Positions 23,318 to 35,564 of a stretch of 64,000 nt of DNA are shown here, in pieces. Under the pieces are notes generated by a model, which saw only the letters and a program-made list of their open reading frames with translations, was not told the origin of the DNA and did not search any database. The stretch's first letter is position 1; each line of letters starts with the position of its first letter. Location of the stretch: positions 4,623,501 through 4,687,500 of the forward strand of contig NZ_CP156079.1 of the NCBI RefSeq assembly GCF_040892545.1, read 5' to 3'. Both the position numbers and the translations under genes were made by a program. The DNA is from Paracidovorax avenae. Lineage in GTDB: Bacteria; Pseudomonadota; Gammaproteobacteria; Burkholderiales; Burkholderiaceae_C.

Positions 23318-25459
23318 ATGCCCAAGAACACCACATCCCCCAGCGAATCCGCCGGAAAGAAGACACCGCGCAAGGTGCAGGCCGCCTCCGCCGCGGCCAC
23401 CGGCGATACCGCGCGCGGCCAGGGCGGGGAACTGCAACAGCAGGCCGGCGGCGGACATCCGGTGCTCACCACGCAGCAGGGCATCCCCGTTGCGGACAAC
23501 CAGAATTCGCTGCGCCCCACGCCGCGCGGGCCCACGCTGCTCGAGGATTTCATCCTGCGCGAGAAGATCACGCACTTCGACCACGAGCGCATTCCCGAGC
23601 GTATCGTGCATGCGCGCGGCAGCGCAGCACACGGTGTGTTCGAGCTCACGGAAAGCCTGGAAAAGTACACCACCGCGCGCATCCTCACCGAAGTCGGCAG
23701 GCAGACGCCCTTGTTCTGCCGCTTCTCCACGGTGGCGGGCGGCGCGGGCTCGGTGGACACGCCGCGGGACGTGCGCGGCTTCGCCGTGAAGTTCTACACC
23801 GACGAAGGCAACTGGGACCTGGTGGGCAACAACATTCCAGTGTTCTTCATCCAGGACGCGATGAAGTTCCCCGACCTGGTCCACGCCGTGAAGATGGAGC
23901 CCGACCGCGCCTTTCCGCAGGCCGCGAGCGCCCATGACACGTTCTGGGATTTCATCTCGCTCATGCCCGAGAGCCTGCACATGATCATGTGGGCGATGAG
24001 CGATCGCACCATCCCGCGCAGCCTGCGCACCATCGAAGGCTTCGGCGTGCACTCCTTCCGCCTTCTGAACGCGAAGGGCGAGAGCACGTTCGTGAAGTTC
24101 CACTGGCGCCCGCGCCTGGGCATCCAGTCCACCGTGTGGGACGAGGCGGTGAAACTGCAGAGCGCCGACAACGACTTCCACCGGCGCGACCTGTTCGAGG
24201 CGATCCAGGCAGGCGACTTCCCCGAATGGGACCTGGCCGTACAGCTCTTCACCGAGGAAGAGGCCGCGCGCTTCCCGTTCGACCACCTCGACCCGACCAA
24301 GCTCGTGCCCGAGGAACTGGTGCCCCTGAAGACCATCGGCCGCATGACGCTGAACCGCTGGCCCGACAACTTCTTCGCCGAAACCGAGCAGGTGGCGTTC
24401 TGCCCCGCCAACGTGCCGCCAGGCATCGATTTTTCCAACGACCCGCTGCTGCAGGGGCGCCTCTTCTCGTACCTGGACACTCAACTCTCGCGCCTGGGCA
24501 GCCCGAACTTCGTGCAGATCCCGATCAACGCGCCCAAGTGCCCGTTCCACAACATGCAGCGCGACGGCCACATGCAGATGCAGGTGCCCAAGGGCCGCGT
24601 GGCCTATGAGCCGAGCAGCCTGCAGCAGGACACGCCGCGCGCCTCCGTGGCCCAGGGATTCCGCCATTTCGCCGAGCGCCTGGCCGGCGATGACGGCGCC
24701 AAGGGCCGCTTGCGGCCGGAGAGCTTTGCCGACCACTACAGCCAGGCGCGCATGTTCTACCGCAGCCAGAGCGCCATCGAGCAGGCGCACATGGCGTCTG
24801 CGCTGGTGTTCGAGCTGTCGAAGGTGGAGACCGAGCGCGTGCGCGTCGCCGTCGTCGCCCAGCTGCTGAACGTGGACGAGGGCCTGGCCCAGCGCGTCGC
24901 GGACGGCCTCGGCCTGCCGGACCTGCCCGCGCCCTTCCCGGCCGCGGCGCCCGCGCAGGACCTGCCGCTATCGCCCGCGCTGCGCATCATCGACCGCATG
25001 AAGCCCACGCTGCAGGGCCGCTGCATCGGCATCCTGGTGGCCGACGGATCGGCGCCGGAGCCGATCGCAGCGCTGCGCAAGGCTGCCGAGAAGGCCGGTG
25101 CGCAGGTGAAGATCGTGGCGCCCAAGGTCGGCGGCGCCGTGCTGTCCGACGGCTCGCGGCTGCCGGCCGATGGCCAGCTGGCGGGTACGCCCTCGGTGGT
25201 GTTCGATGCGGTGGCCTCCGTGCTCGCGCCCCAGGCCGGCGCCCAGCTCGCCCGCGAAGCCGCGGCGGTGGACTGGTTCCGCGACGCCTATGGCCACCTC
25301 AAGGCGATCGCCGCCTGCAAGGGTTCCCAACCCATTCTGGCGGCCGCCGGCATCGAGCCGGACGCCGGCGTGCTGGCTCCGGACAACGTCTCCGCCTTCA
25401 TCAAGGCGGCCACGACCCGCCAGTGGGAACGCGAACCCAAGGTGCGGATGCTGGCATGA
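23318..25459 (+). CDS. katE: Large-subunit monofunctional catalase (HPII type)
   Basis: 713 residues, the size of large catalases, against about 480 for small ones. The catalytic His lies in [15 protein letters not shown], the Asn region in [17 protein letters not shown], and the proximal haem Tyr in RLFSYLDTQ. The C-terminal about 150 residues form the flavodoxin/GATase-like domain ([19 protein letters not shown]) found only in large catalases. It removes hydrogen peroxide in the cytoplasm. AAGGA 7 bases before ATG 23318 supports the start. It ends where a possible ATGA-coupled reading of the next gene begins. Confidence 0.95.
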   Translation: MPKNTTSPSESAGKKTPRKVQAASAAATGDTARGQGGELQQQAGGGHPVLTTQQGIPVADNQNSLRPTPRGPTLLEDFILREKITHFDHERIPERIVHARGSAAHGVFELTESLEKYTTARILTEVGRQTPLFCRFSTVAGGAGSVDTPRDVRGFAVKFYTDEGNWDLVGNNIPVFFIQDAMKFPDLVHAVKMEPDRAFPQAASAHDTFWDFISLMPESLHMIMWAMSDRTIPRSLRTIEGFGVHSFRLLNAKGESTFVKFHWRPRLGIQSTVWDEAVKLQSADNDFHRRDLFEAIQAGDFPEWDLAVQLFTEEEAARFPFDHLDPTKLVPEELVPLKTIGRMTLNRWPDNFFAETEQVAFCPANVPPGIDFSNDPLLQGRLFSYLDTQLSRLGSPNFVQIPINAPKCPFHNMQRDGHMQMQVPKGRVAYEPSSLQQDTPRASVAQGFRHFAERLAGDDGAKGRLRPESFADHYSQARMFYRSQSAIEQAHMASALVFELSKVETERVRVAVVAQLLNVDEGLAQRVADGLGLPDLPAPFPAAAPAQDLPLSPALRIIDRMKPTLQGRCIGILVADGSAPEPIAALRKAAEKAGAQVKIVAPKVGGAVLSDGSRLPADGQLAGTPSVVFDAVASVLAPQAGAQLAREAAAVDWFRDAYGHLKAIAACKGSQPILAAAGIEPDAGVLAPDNVSAFIKAATTRQWEREPKVRMLA

Positions 25460-25539
25460 TCCAGTCCCCCGCGCCGGCTCCCGCCACCGACCTTCTCCGA
25501 CCTTCCTCCCTCGAACCCTTGCAAGGGACAGACCATTCC

Positions 25540-25917
25540 ATGACCCCCCTGCGTATCCTGTACGTGGAAGACAACGCCGAACTCCGCGAAACCATCGGCA
25601 TGCTGCTGGAAGGCGACGACCGCGAAGTCACGTCCTGCGCCACGGCGGAAGAAGCCCTGAAGCTGGACGGGCCGCAGCCCTTCGACATCGTGGTGACCGA
25701 CGTGAGCCTGCCGGGCATGTCCGGCACGGACCTCTGCCGCAAGCTGCTGCAGGTCGATCCCCAGCGCTGGATCGTGCTGTGCTCGGGCTACCAGTTCGGC
25801 CACGGGCTGGACACCCTCGGACCGAACGTGCGGGCGCTGCTCAAGCCCTTCGAACTCGAAGACCTGGAAGCGCTGATGGAATCGATCCGCAGTGCGCTGA
25901 GGCCGGGCACGGCCTGA
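25540..25917 (+). CDS. Single-domain response regulator
   Basis: 125 residues consisting only of a receiver domain: acidic pair in ILYVEDNAELRE, phosphoacceptor Asp in IVVTDVSLPGMSG, and the conserved Lys in LLKPFELED. The switch Thr/Ser position lies in WIVLCSGYQFG. ATG 25540 gives a compact domain; an in-frame ATG at 25456 overlapping the katE stop would add 28 unstructured residues. With no output domain it should act by phosphotransfer or protein contact, perhaps with the kinases encoded convergently next door. Confidence 0.88.
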   Translation: MTPLRILYVEDNAELRETIGMLLEGDDREVTSCATAEEALKLDGPQPFDIVVTDVSLPGMSGTDLCRKLLQVDPQRWIVLCSGYQFGHGLDTLGPNVRALLKPFELEDLEALMESIRSALRPGTA

Positions 25918-25960
25918 GCCCGGGACCGCGGCGGGGCGCGCTGCACGCGGCCCCTGCCCC

Positions 25961-25999
25961 GCCCATCCCGTCCGCCCATCCCGTCCGTCAATCCCGTCC
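25961..25999. repeat. 13-bp tandem repeat, three copies
   Basis: GCCCATCCCGTCC occurs twice in a row (25961-25986) and a third copy GTCAATCCCGTCC follows (25987-25999). The third copy contains the stop codon (25988-25990) of the minus-strand receiver-kinase, so the array straddles its 3' end. Probably replication slippage; no function proposed. Confidence 0.8.
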
Positions 26000-27160
26000 G
26001 GCCAGCGCGCAGGGCGGCGCCTCGCGCGGCAGCTCGACACGGAAGATGGTGCGCCCGTCGCGCGAGCACACGCTGATGGTGCCGCCATGGCCTTCCACGA
26101 TCTGGTGGACGATGTAGAGGCCCAGCCCCAGTCCCTGGTGGCGGCCGGGCTCGCGCTCGCGCCCACGGAAGGGGTCGAAGAGCTGCGGGATCAGCGCCTG
26201 GGGGATCTCCCCGCCGTTGCGGACCGTCATCACGACGTTGTGCGGCGCGCTGCCGTCCAGCGCGGCCTGGACGGGCTGCTGCGGGTCGCCGTGGTGGATG
26301 GCGTTGCCCAGCAGGTTCGACACGACCTGGCACAGGCGCTCGGCGTCCCACTGGCCACCGAGGTCGCCCTCCTGCAGCACCTCGATCACGCGCTCCGGAT
26401 GGCTGGTGCGCCACTCGGCGGCCGTGCGCTGCACGAGTTCGCCCAGGTCGGCCGGCGCCGCCCGCACCGGCAGACCGCCGAACTGGCGCACCCGCGTCAC
26501 GTCCAGCAGGTCCTCGATCATGCGGCCCATGCGCTGTGCACTGGTCTGCACCTTGTCGGCCATGGCCAGGACCTTGTCGGGCTCCTGGGTCCTGCGCAGC
26601 ACGGCGGCGCTGGCGAGGATGGCGCTCAGCGGGCCGCGCAGGTCGTGGCTGAGCACGGCCATGAACATCTCGCTGAGCTTCAGCGCGTGGGTGCGGTCCT
26701 GCAGTTCGCAGGCCAGCGCTACCTTCTGCCGGTGCAGCTCGAAGAACACGTTGGCCTTGTTGACCAGCATGTGCGGATCGATGGGCTTGTAGAGAAAATC
26801 GACGGCGCCGTTCTCGTAGCCCTTGAACTGCCAGTTCTGGTCCCGAGAGCCCGCGGTCATGAAGATGAGGGGGATGTGGCGCGTGCGCTCGCTGCCCCGG
26901 ATCAGCTCGGCCAGTTCGAAGCCGTTCATCTCGGGCATCTGCACGTCGAGCATCGCCAGCGCCACGTCGGTGTGGGCCAGCAGCAGCTCCAGGGCCTCGG
27001 GGCCAGAGGCCGCCTTCAGGATGTGCACGTCGTCGCGGCGCAGCAGGGCCTCGAGCGCGATCAGGTTCTCCGGCACGTCGTCCACCAGCAGGCACTTCAC
27101 CGGGACGGCGTGGCGCGGCGTCGCGGGCGCGGCGGGGGGCATGCGCGGCGGCGCGATCAT
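25988..27160 (-). CDS. Receiver-histidine kinase (REC-HisKA-HATPase)
   Basis: 390 residues. An N-terminal receiver (acidic pair in CLLVDDVPEN, Asp in AMLDVQMPEMNGF, Lys in FLYKPIDPH) is followed by a HisKA domain with the phosphorylated His in VLSHDLRGPLSAI (about residue 186), and an ATPase domain with N box NLLGNAIHHG and a G2 box GLGLGLYIVH. No membrane segment, so it is cytoplasmic. Its ATG overlaps the cheB stop codon (ATGA). It is the last gene of the four-gene signalling operon. Confidence 0.9.
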   Translation of the reverse strand: MIAPPRMPPAAPATPRHAVPVKCLLVDDVPENLIALEALLRRDDVHILKAASGPEALELLLAHTDVALAMLDVQMPEMNGFELAELIRGSERTRHIPLIFMTAGSRDQNWQFKGYENGAVDFLYKPIDPHMLVNKANVFFELHRQKVALACELQDRTHALKLSEMFMAVLSHDLRGPLSAILASAAVLRRTQEPDKVLAMADKVQTSAQRMGRMIEDLLDVTRVRQFGGLPVRAAPADLGELVQRTAAEWRTSHPERVIEVLQEGDLGGQWDAERLCQVVSNLLGNAIHHGDPQQPVQAALDGSAPHNVVMTVRNGGEIPQALIPQLFDPFRGREREPGRHQGLGLGLYIVHQIVEGHGGTISVCSRDGRTIFRVELPREAPPCALAGRD

Positions 27161-27768
27161 GCGCGCCCTCCCGTCGGCAGTGCGGCCAGCCAGTCGGCGA
27201 TGCGCTGCGGCGAAAGGACGTGGGCCGGCGTACACAGCTGCAGCGCCGCTTCGGGCATGGAACTCATGGGAGCGCTTTCGGGATCTTGCACGATGGTCGT
27301 GCCGCCCGCGGCCTGCACGGCCGCGATGCCCTGGGCCCCGTCGTGGTTGGCACCGGAGAGCAGGATGGCCAGCAGCCGCCCGGCATAGGCGTCCGCGGCG
27401 GACTCGAAAAGAACGTCGATGGACGGGCGCGAGAAGTGCACGGGGTCATCGACCGACAGGGCCAGCGACGGCCCGGCGTCGATGAGCAGGTGGTAGTCGG
27501 GCGGCGCGAAATAGACGGTGCCCGCTTCCACCGGCTCCTTGTCCTGCGCCTCGCGCAGCGGCAGCGCGCAACGCGGCTGGAAGATTTCGCACAGCAGGCT
27601 GCGCCGGTCGCGCGGCAGGTGCAGCACCACGAACACCGCGGCGCGCTGCGCAGGCCCGAGCGCGGGCAGCAGCACGGACAGCGCCTCGATGCTGCCGGCG
27701 GAGCCACCGATGACGATCGCCTCGAACGGCCGGGCGGGCACCTGCGGAGCTGCGGTGGGACGGATCAT
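27157..27768 (-). CDS. cheB: CheB-type methylesterase domain protein (no receiver)
   Basis: 203 residues containing only the CheB catalytic domain: Ser in VIGGSAGSIEAL, His in VVLHLPRDRRSLL, and Asp in LLSGANHDGAQGIAA. The receiver domain of classical CheB is missing, as in CheB proteins of CheBR-kinase signalling modules. It would demethylate or deamidate glutamyl residues on a partner protein; no chemoreceptor is encoded nearby, so the partner may not be a chemoreceptor. It overlaps both neighbours by ATGA. Confidence 0.9.
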   Translation of the reverse strand: MIRPTAAPQVPARPFEAIVIGGSAGSIEALSVLLPALGPAQRAAVFVVLHLPRDRRSLLCEIFQPRCALPLREAQDKEPVEAGTVYFAPPDYHLLIDAGPSLALSVDDPVHFSRPSIDVLFESAADAYAGRLLAILLSGANHDGAQGIAAVQAAGGTTIVQDPESAPMSSMPEAALQLCTPAHVLSPQRIADWLAALPTGGRA

Positions 27769-28618
27769 GCGCCCCCCCGCTTCTGGTAGATGCGCTCGGG
27801 CGGGACCAGTTCGTCGAACGCCTGCGCATGCGACGAAAAGCGCAGCGATTCCTTGGAGCCCAGGCCCAGGAAACCCTTGCGGCAGAGCGCCTCGCTGAAG
27901 AGGCCGAGTGCCCGGTCCTGCAGTTCGCGGTCGAAGTAGATGAGCACGTTGCGGCAGGAGACGAGGTGCACCTCGGCGAACACGCTGTCGGTCGCCAGGC
28001 TGTGGTCGGAAAACACGATGTGCCGGCGCAGGCTCTTGTCGAACACCACGCGGCCATAGGCGGCCGTGTAGTGCTCGGACAGCGAGCCCTTGCCGCCGGA
28101 GCGGGCGTGGTTCTCGGTGAACGACGGCACGCGGTCGATCGCGTACACGCCGGCCTCCGCCTTCTGCAGGGCATTGGCGTTGATGTCGGTGGCGTAGATC
28201 AGCGTGCGCTCCAGCAGGCCCTCCTCGCGCAACAGGATGGCGAGCGAATAGACCTCTTCCCCGGTGCTGCAGCCGGCCACCCAGACCTTGAGCGAGGGGT
28301 AGGTGCGCAGCACCGGCACCACCGTCTCGCGCAGCGCGCGGAAATAGGTGGGGTCGCGGAACATCTCGCTCACCTGCACGGTGAGGTATTCGAGCATGGC
28401 CGGGAACACTTCCGGGTCGTGCAGCACCAGGTCCTGCAGCTGCGAGAGCGTGCGGCAGGAAAAACGCGTGAGCGCCGCCTGCAGGCGGCGCTTGAGCGAC
28501 GCCTGCGCGTAGCCGCGGAAGTCGTAGTGGTAGCGGCGGTAGATGGCCTCCACGAGCAGGTGCTGCTCGATGTCGAAGGTCTTGCGGCGCAGCGCCGCCC
28601 GGGCATCGTCTTCGGGGT

Positions 28619-28622
<4 letters not shown>
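27765..28622 (-). CDS. cheR: CheR-type protein methyltransferase
   Basis: 285 residues from GTG 28622, which overlaps the stop of the giant kinase (GTGA); no ATG gives a better fit. The N-terminal helical domain (DFRGYAQASLKRRL, then TVQVSEMFRDPTYF) and the methyl-donor-binding motif KVWVAGCSTGEEVYSLA, with ATDINANAL and LVSCRNVLIYFD, are classical CheR. It methylates glutamyl residues using S-adenosylmethionine. Together with CheB it probably tunes the adjacent kinase system. Confidence 0.92.
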
Positions 28623-32098
<3,476 letters not shown>

Positions 32099-32198
32099 GG
32101 GCGTGCGGGACGGGAAGCTCCGGATCATAGGGTGCGGGCACCGCCGCGCACGTAGGCCATATCCTGCAAAAGAAGGAGCAACCGTCCCGCGCAGGTCC

Positions 32199-33077
32199 TC
32201 ACGTTCCCGCCAGCGCCTGCAGTCGAGCCACTTCGCCGCGCAGGGCCTCGTTCTCGGCGGACAGCTCCGCCACACGGCGGCGCAGCGCCTCGATGTCGTC
32301 CTGGGGCGCGGAGGGCTCGCCGCCTCCGGCAGAGCCCTCCGGCGTGGATCCGTCCTGCGGAATCTCCGCACGCGGCTTGCGGCGTGCATCGCGCGCGCGC
32401 TTCGCGGCCTGGCGCAGCTCATCCTTGCCGGCCACCGCCGCCGCGCGCTGCTCTTCTTCCGGCAAGGTCGCCACGGCGGCCGCCGTGTTGATGGAGATGG
32501 CGCCCGAGCGCACGGCGGCCACCAGTTCGGGCGCCGCCTGTTTCTGGATCTTCTCGATCATCACCACCTGGCTGCTGCTCAGCCGTGCCGCCCGGGCGAT
32601 GGCTTCGCGGCTCTTCAGCGGCTCGGCCTCCTGCACGGCCGCGGCTGCTGCCTCCTGCGGTGCCGGGGCCGCGGCATCGGCCGGCCCGTCCCACGGCGCA
32701 GAGCTGTCCGCGGGCTCTGCGGCATCAGAGGCCTGGGGGGCGGTGGCCGCCACGCGCTGCGCCAGGATCTCCCGCTTGCGCAGCGCCAGCACGCCGCGCT
32801 GGAAGTCCGAGACGCTGCGGCGCCCCAGGTGCTGGTCGATCATCCAGAGATGCACATCCTCCATGGAGCGGAAATGCGGGTGCTGGACGGTGTTGAACGG
32901 CAGTCCGTGCTTCTGGCAGATGCCATAGCGGTTGTGGCCATCCACGAGCACGTCGCCCCAGAGCACGAGCGCATCGCGGCAGCCTTCGGCGAGCAGGCTG
33001 CGCTCCAGGGCGGCATGCTCCTCGGGCGTGAGCGGATCGATGTAGGCCTTGAGTTCTTCGTTGACGATGATGGGCAT
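32199..33077 (-). CDS. Orphan ParB-like protein
   Basis: 292 residues from ATG 33077. The N-terminus has a ParB/Srx-like fold: LTPEEHAALERSLLAEGCRDALVLW then VLVDGHNRYGICQKHGLPF. This is followed by DLHLWM-type contacts, an Ala/Pro-rich linker, a helix-turn-helix-like region (SREAIARAARLSSSQVVMIEKI) and a C-terminal coiled coil (IEALRRRVAELSAENEALRGEV). Such proteins are often labelled plasmid partition-related, but no parA, parS or replication gene is present, so a chromosomal regulator or nucleoid role is as likely. Confidence 0.75.
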   Translation of the reverse strand: MPIIVNEELKAYIDPLTPEEHAALERSLLAEGCRDALVLWGDVLVDGHNRYGICQKHGLPFNTVQHPHFRSMEDVHLWMIDQHLGRRSVSDFQRGVLALRKREILAQRVAATAPQASDAAEPADSSAPWDGPADAAAPAPQEAAAAAVQEAEPLKSREAIARAARLSSSQVVMIEKIQKQAAPELVAAVRSGAISINTAAAVATLPEEEQRAAAVAGKDELRQAAKRARDARRKPRAEIPQDGSTPEGSAGGGEPSAPQDDIEALRRRVAELSAENEALRGEVARLQALAGT

Positions 33078-33181
33078 GGGGTGGGGTTCGCGCGGGCCGA
33101 AAAGGGGCGGCATTGTAGTGAATGCGCGTCTTCGGGAATTCCGCAGGGCGGCCGCCGCGCCCCCTGCCGGGCGGACCGACA

Positions 33182-34885
33182 ATGCGCGCCATGCATTCGA
33201 TCGCCCGGCCAGTACGCCCCCCCAGCCTGCGGGGACAACTCACCCTCTGGTTCGGTACGCTCACGCTCGCCAGCGTGCTGGGCGTGGGCTTCTACCTGGG
33301 ACGCATCGCCACGCAGGATCTCGCGCGCTTCGCGGGGGAACTGCTGCACACCACGGCCCGTTCGGCCACCGACCTGCTCGCCACGAACCTGCGCGAGCGC
33401 GCGCTCGAGATCGACCTGCTGCGCAAGCTGCCTCTGTTCACCCAGGGCGACCTGGGCGGCGACGCGATGCGCCAGGCGCTGGACCAGCGCAAGGATGCAC
33501 ACAGCGAATACGCGTGGATCGGCATCGCCACCCCGGAAGGCAGGGTGCTCCAGGCCACGGGCGGCATCCTGGTCGGAGAGAAGGTGGACCAGCGCCCGTG
33601 GTTCCGCGAGGCCACCACACGCCTTTTCGTGGGAGACGTGCACGACGCCGTGCTGCTGGCCAAGCGACTGCCGGAACGTCGCCTGGACCAGCCGCTGCGC
33701 TTCATCGACTTCGCCGCGCCCATCGTGGACGCCAACGGCACGCTGCGCGGTGTGATCGGCGCCCATGCCCACTGGTACTGGGTGACCGAGACCGTGGAGG
33801 CGGTGGCCGTGGACCGTGCGGCGGGGCGCGGCGTCGAGGTGCTCATCGCCGACCGGTCGGGCAATGTGCTCTACCCCTTCCGGCTCGCAGGCCAGACCCG
33901 CCTGCCGGACCGGGCGGGCCCGTCAGCGCGGTACGAGCGCCTCACGTGGGCCGACGGGACGGAGTACCTGAGCAGCACGGTGGCGCTGCCGTCCGTGGCG
34001 GGCGCGGACCTCGGCTGGCGCATCGTCGTGCGCCAGCCTGCGAACGAGGCGCTGGCGCCGGCACGTGCGCTGAGCCGGCAGCTCGCCCTGCTGGGCCTGG
34101 CCGCAGCCCTGCTCTGCGGCCTGGTGGCCTACCGGCTCGCGGCGCGGTTCAGCCGGCCGCTGGAACTGCTGGCGCACGCGGCGCGGGCCATCGAGCGCCG
34201 CGAGGGCGAGCCACGCTATCCCGACGGCACGGACACGCTGGAAGTCGCCCAGCTGAACCGCTCCTTCCAGTCCATGACGGCCTCGCTGCTGGAGCGCGAG
34301 CAGGAGCTGTCGCGCCTCAATACCTCCCTGGAGAACCAGGTCCGGGAACGCACGCTGGCCCTGCACCAGGCCAACCAGGAGCTCGAGAACCTGGCGGTGC
34401 GCGATCCGCTCACCGGGCTCTACAACCGCCGCCGATTCGACGAAGCGCTGCAGGCGTATGCGGCGCGGTGCCGCGAACTCGGCCAACGTTTCGCGCTGAT
34501 GATCGTGGATGCGGACCATTTCAAGCGCGTCAACGACACGCACGGCCACCAGACGGGCGATGCGGTGCTGCAGCACCTGGCGGGGCTCATCGCCGGCTGC
34601 GTGCGCTCCACGGACTTCGTCGCCCGGTTCGGCGGCGAGGAATTCGTCGTGCTGATGCCCGAACCCCGCGACCGCGAGGAAGGCCGGCTCGTGGCAGAGA
34701 AGATCCGCCTGGCCGTGGGCCATACGCCTTTCCCCGGCGTGGGCCACCTGACGGTCAGCATCGGCCTGGCCTTCTGCCATGGAGGGGGCGAACCGCTGGC
34801 GTCCATCCTCGACCGGGCCGACAAGGCCCTCTACCAGGCCAAGGGGGAGGGGCGCGACCGGGTCTGCGTCGCGCCCGCCGCCTGA
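33182..34885 (+). CDS. Membrane-bound diguanylate cyclase
   Basis: 567 residues from ATG 33182. Two membrane helices (about 19-41 and 299-322) enclose a double-Cache-like periplasmic sensor (about 45-295). A HAMP-like region and coiled coil lead to a GGDEF domain (about 420-560) with the active site RFGGEEF and DADHFKRVNDTHGHQTGD. An inhibitory I-site RSTD lies five residues before GGEEF, so product feedback is expected. It makes cyclic di-GMP in response to an extracytoplasmic signal. Divergent from the ParB-like gene. Confidence 0.93.
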   Translation: MRAMHSIARPVRPPSLRGQLTLWFGTLTLASVLGVGFYLGRIATQDLARFAGELLHTTARSATDLLATNLRERALEIDLLRKLPLFTQGDLGGDAMRQALDQRKDAHSEYAWIGIATPEGRVLQATGGILVGEKVDQRPWFREATTRLFVGDVHDAVLLAKRLPERRLDQPLRFIDFAAPIVDANGTLRGVIGAHAHWYWVTETVEAVAVDRAAGRGVEVLIADRSGNVLYPFRLAGQTRLPDRAGPSARYERLTWADGTEYLSSTVALPSVAGADLGWRIVVRQPANEALAPARALSRQLALLGLAAALLCGLVAYRLAARFSRPLELLAHAARAIERREGEPRYPDGTDTLEVAQLNRSFQSMTASLLEREQELSRLNTSLENQVRERTLALHQANQELENLAVRDPLTGLYNRRRFDEALQAYAARCRELGQRFALMIVDADHFKRVNDTHGHQTGDAVLQHLAGLIAGCVRSTDFVARFGGEEFVVLMPEPRDREEGRLVAEKIRLAVGHTPFPGVGHLTVSIGLAFCHGGGEPLASILDRADKALYQAKGEGRDRVCVAPAA

Positions 34886-34980
34886 CGCGAGCCTGGAGGC
34901 CGGCGGGCGGCGGCCCGGTTGGCCAGGGGCATGCCGCACGGTCCGGCTCGCGGCTATCATCCCGCGCTCCGGAAACTCCC

Positions 34981-35406
34981 ATGCGACTGCACCGCTTCAC
35001 GCCCTTCCTGCTGCTGGCCCTGTGGCTGAATGCCTGCCTGGGCTGGTCGTTGCATGAGGCGGCGCACCTGAGGCAGGCCCTGCAGCCCGCGGCGCCCGCC
35101 GCGATGGCAGCGGTGACAGCGGCGGTGGAAGAAGGCAGTCCTTCCGCCTCCGCTGCATCCGAAGCGCCCTCCGAAGACACGGCGCCGCAGCACGGGGCAT
35201 GCGCTGCCTGCCTGGCCTTCGCCCACCTGCAGGCCGCCGCCCCGCAGCCGGCGCAGCAGCCCTGGCTGGAAGGCCCAGGCGCCACCCCCGGCCCCCCGGC
35301 CCATGCCGAAGCGGCGCACGGACGCCGCACCGTCCGGCCCTTCCTCGCGCGCGGCCCCCCGGCAGGCGCTGCAGTCGCGTCCGTGCCCTCCGCCGAGCCG
35401 GCCTGA
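34981..35406 (+). CDS. DUF2946-like small exported protein
   Basis: 141 residues. An N-terminal hydrophobic segment (FTPFLLLALWLNACLGW) acts as signal or anchor, followed by WSLHEAAHLRQAL, a low-complexity Ala/Ser/Glu spacer, and HGACAACLAFAHLQAA. The His-x3-Cys-x2-Cys-type cluster is shared with DUF2946 proteins, which often sit beside TonB receptors and copper genes; metal binding is plausible but unproven. It lies 158 bases before the second TonB receptor, with a hairpin in the gap. A -10-like TATCAT occurs about 30 bases before its ATG. Confidence 0.6.
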   Translation: MRLHRFTPFLLLALWLNACLGWSLHEAAHLRQALQPAAPAAMAAVTAAVEEGSPSASAASEAPSEDTAPQHGACAACLAFAHLQAAAPQPAQQPWLEGPGATPGPPAHAEAAHGRRTVRPFLARGPPAGAAVASVPSAEPA

Positions 35407-35504
35407 TCGCGGCGAGGCCTGCACCGGCCGCGCTCTCTTCTCTCCCTGCCTCCCGCCCAGGACCGCGTCTTCAAAAAACGCGGGTGCCCGATGCCGCGCG
35501 CGCT

Positions 35505-35550
35505 GCCGCATGGCGCCCTCGGCGCCGGCATGGGCTGCGGCCCCTTTTTT
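35505..35550 (+). terminator. Possible attenuator before the TonB receptor gene
   Basis: GGCGCC CTC GGCGCC (35512-35526) forms a perfect inner hairpin, and GCCGCA (35505-35510) can pair with TGCGGC (35536-35541) outside it. CCC and six T follow (35545-35550), only 14 bases before ATG 35565. The order stem, C run, T run fits intrinsic termination, and its place between two genes of one strand suggests attenuation. The outer stem is imperfect, so this is tentative. Confidence 0.35.
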
Positions 35551-35564
35551 GCACCTTCGATTCC

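Noticed and set aside
25456..25539. Extended start of the receiver gene overlapping the katE stop codon
   Set aside because: The added 28 residues are Pro/Ala/Ser-rich and outside the receiver fold; ATG 25540 gives a normal domain. Kept only as an alternative.
34886..34980. A Fur box or riboswitch before the second TonB receptor operon
   Set aside because: No AT-rich Fur-like 19-mer and no cobalamin-type or other riboswitch core could be found here or at 35407-35564.
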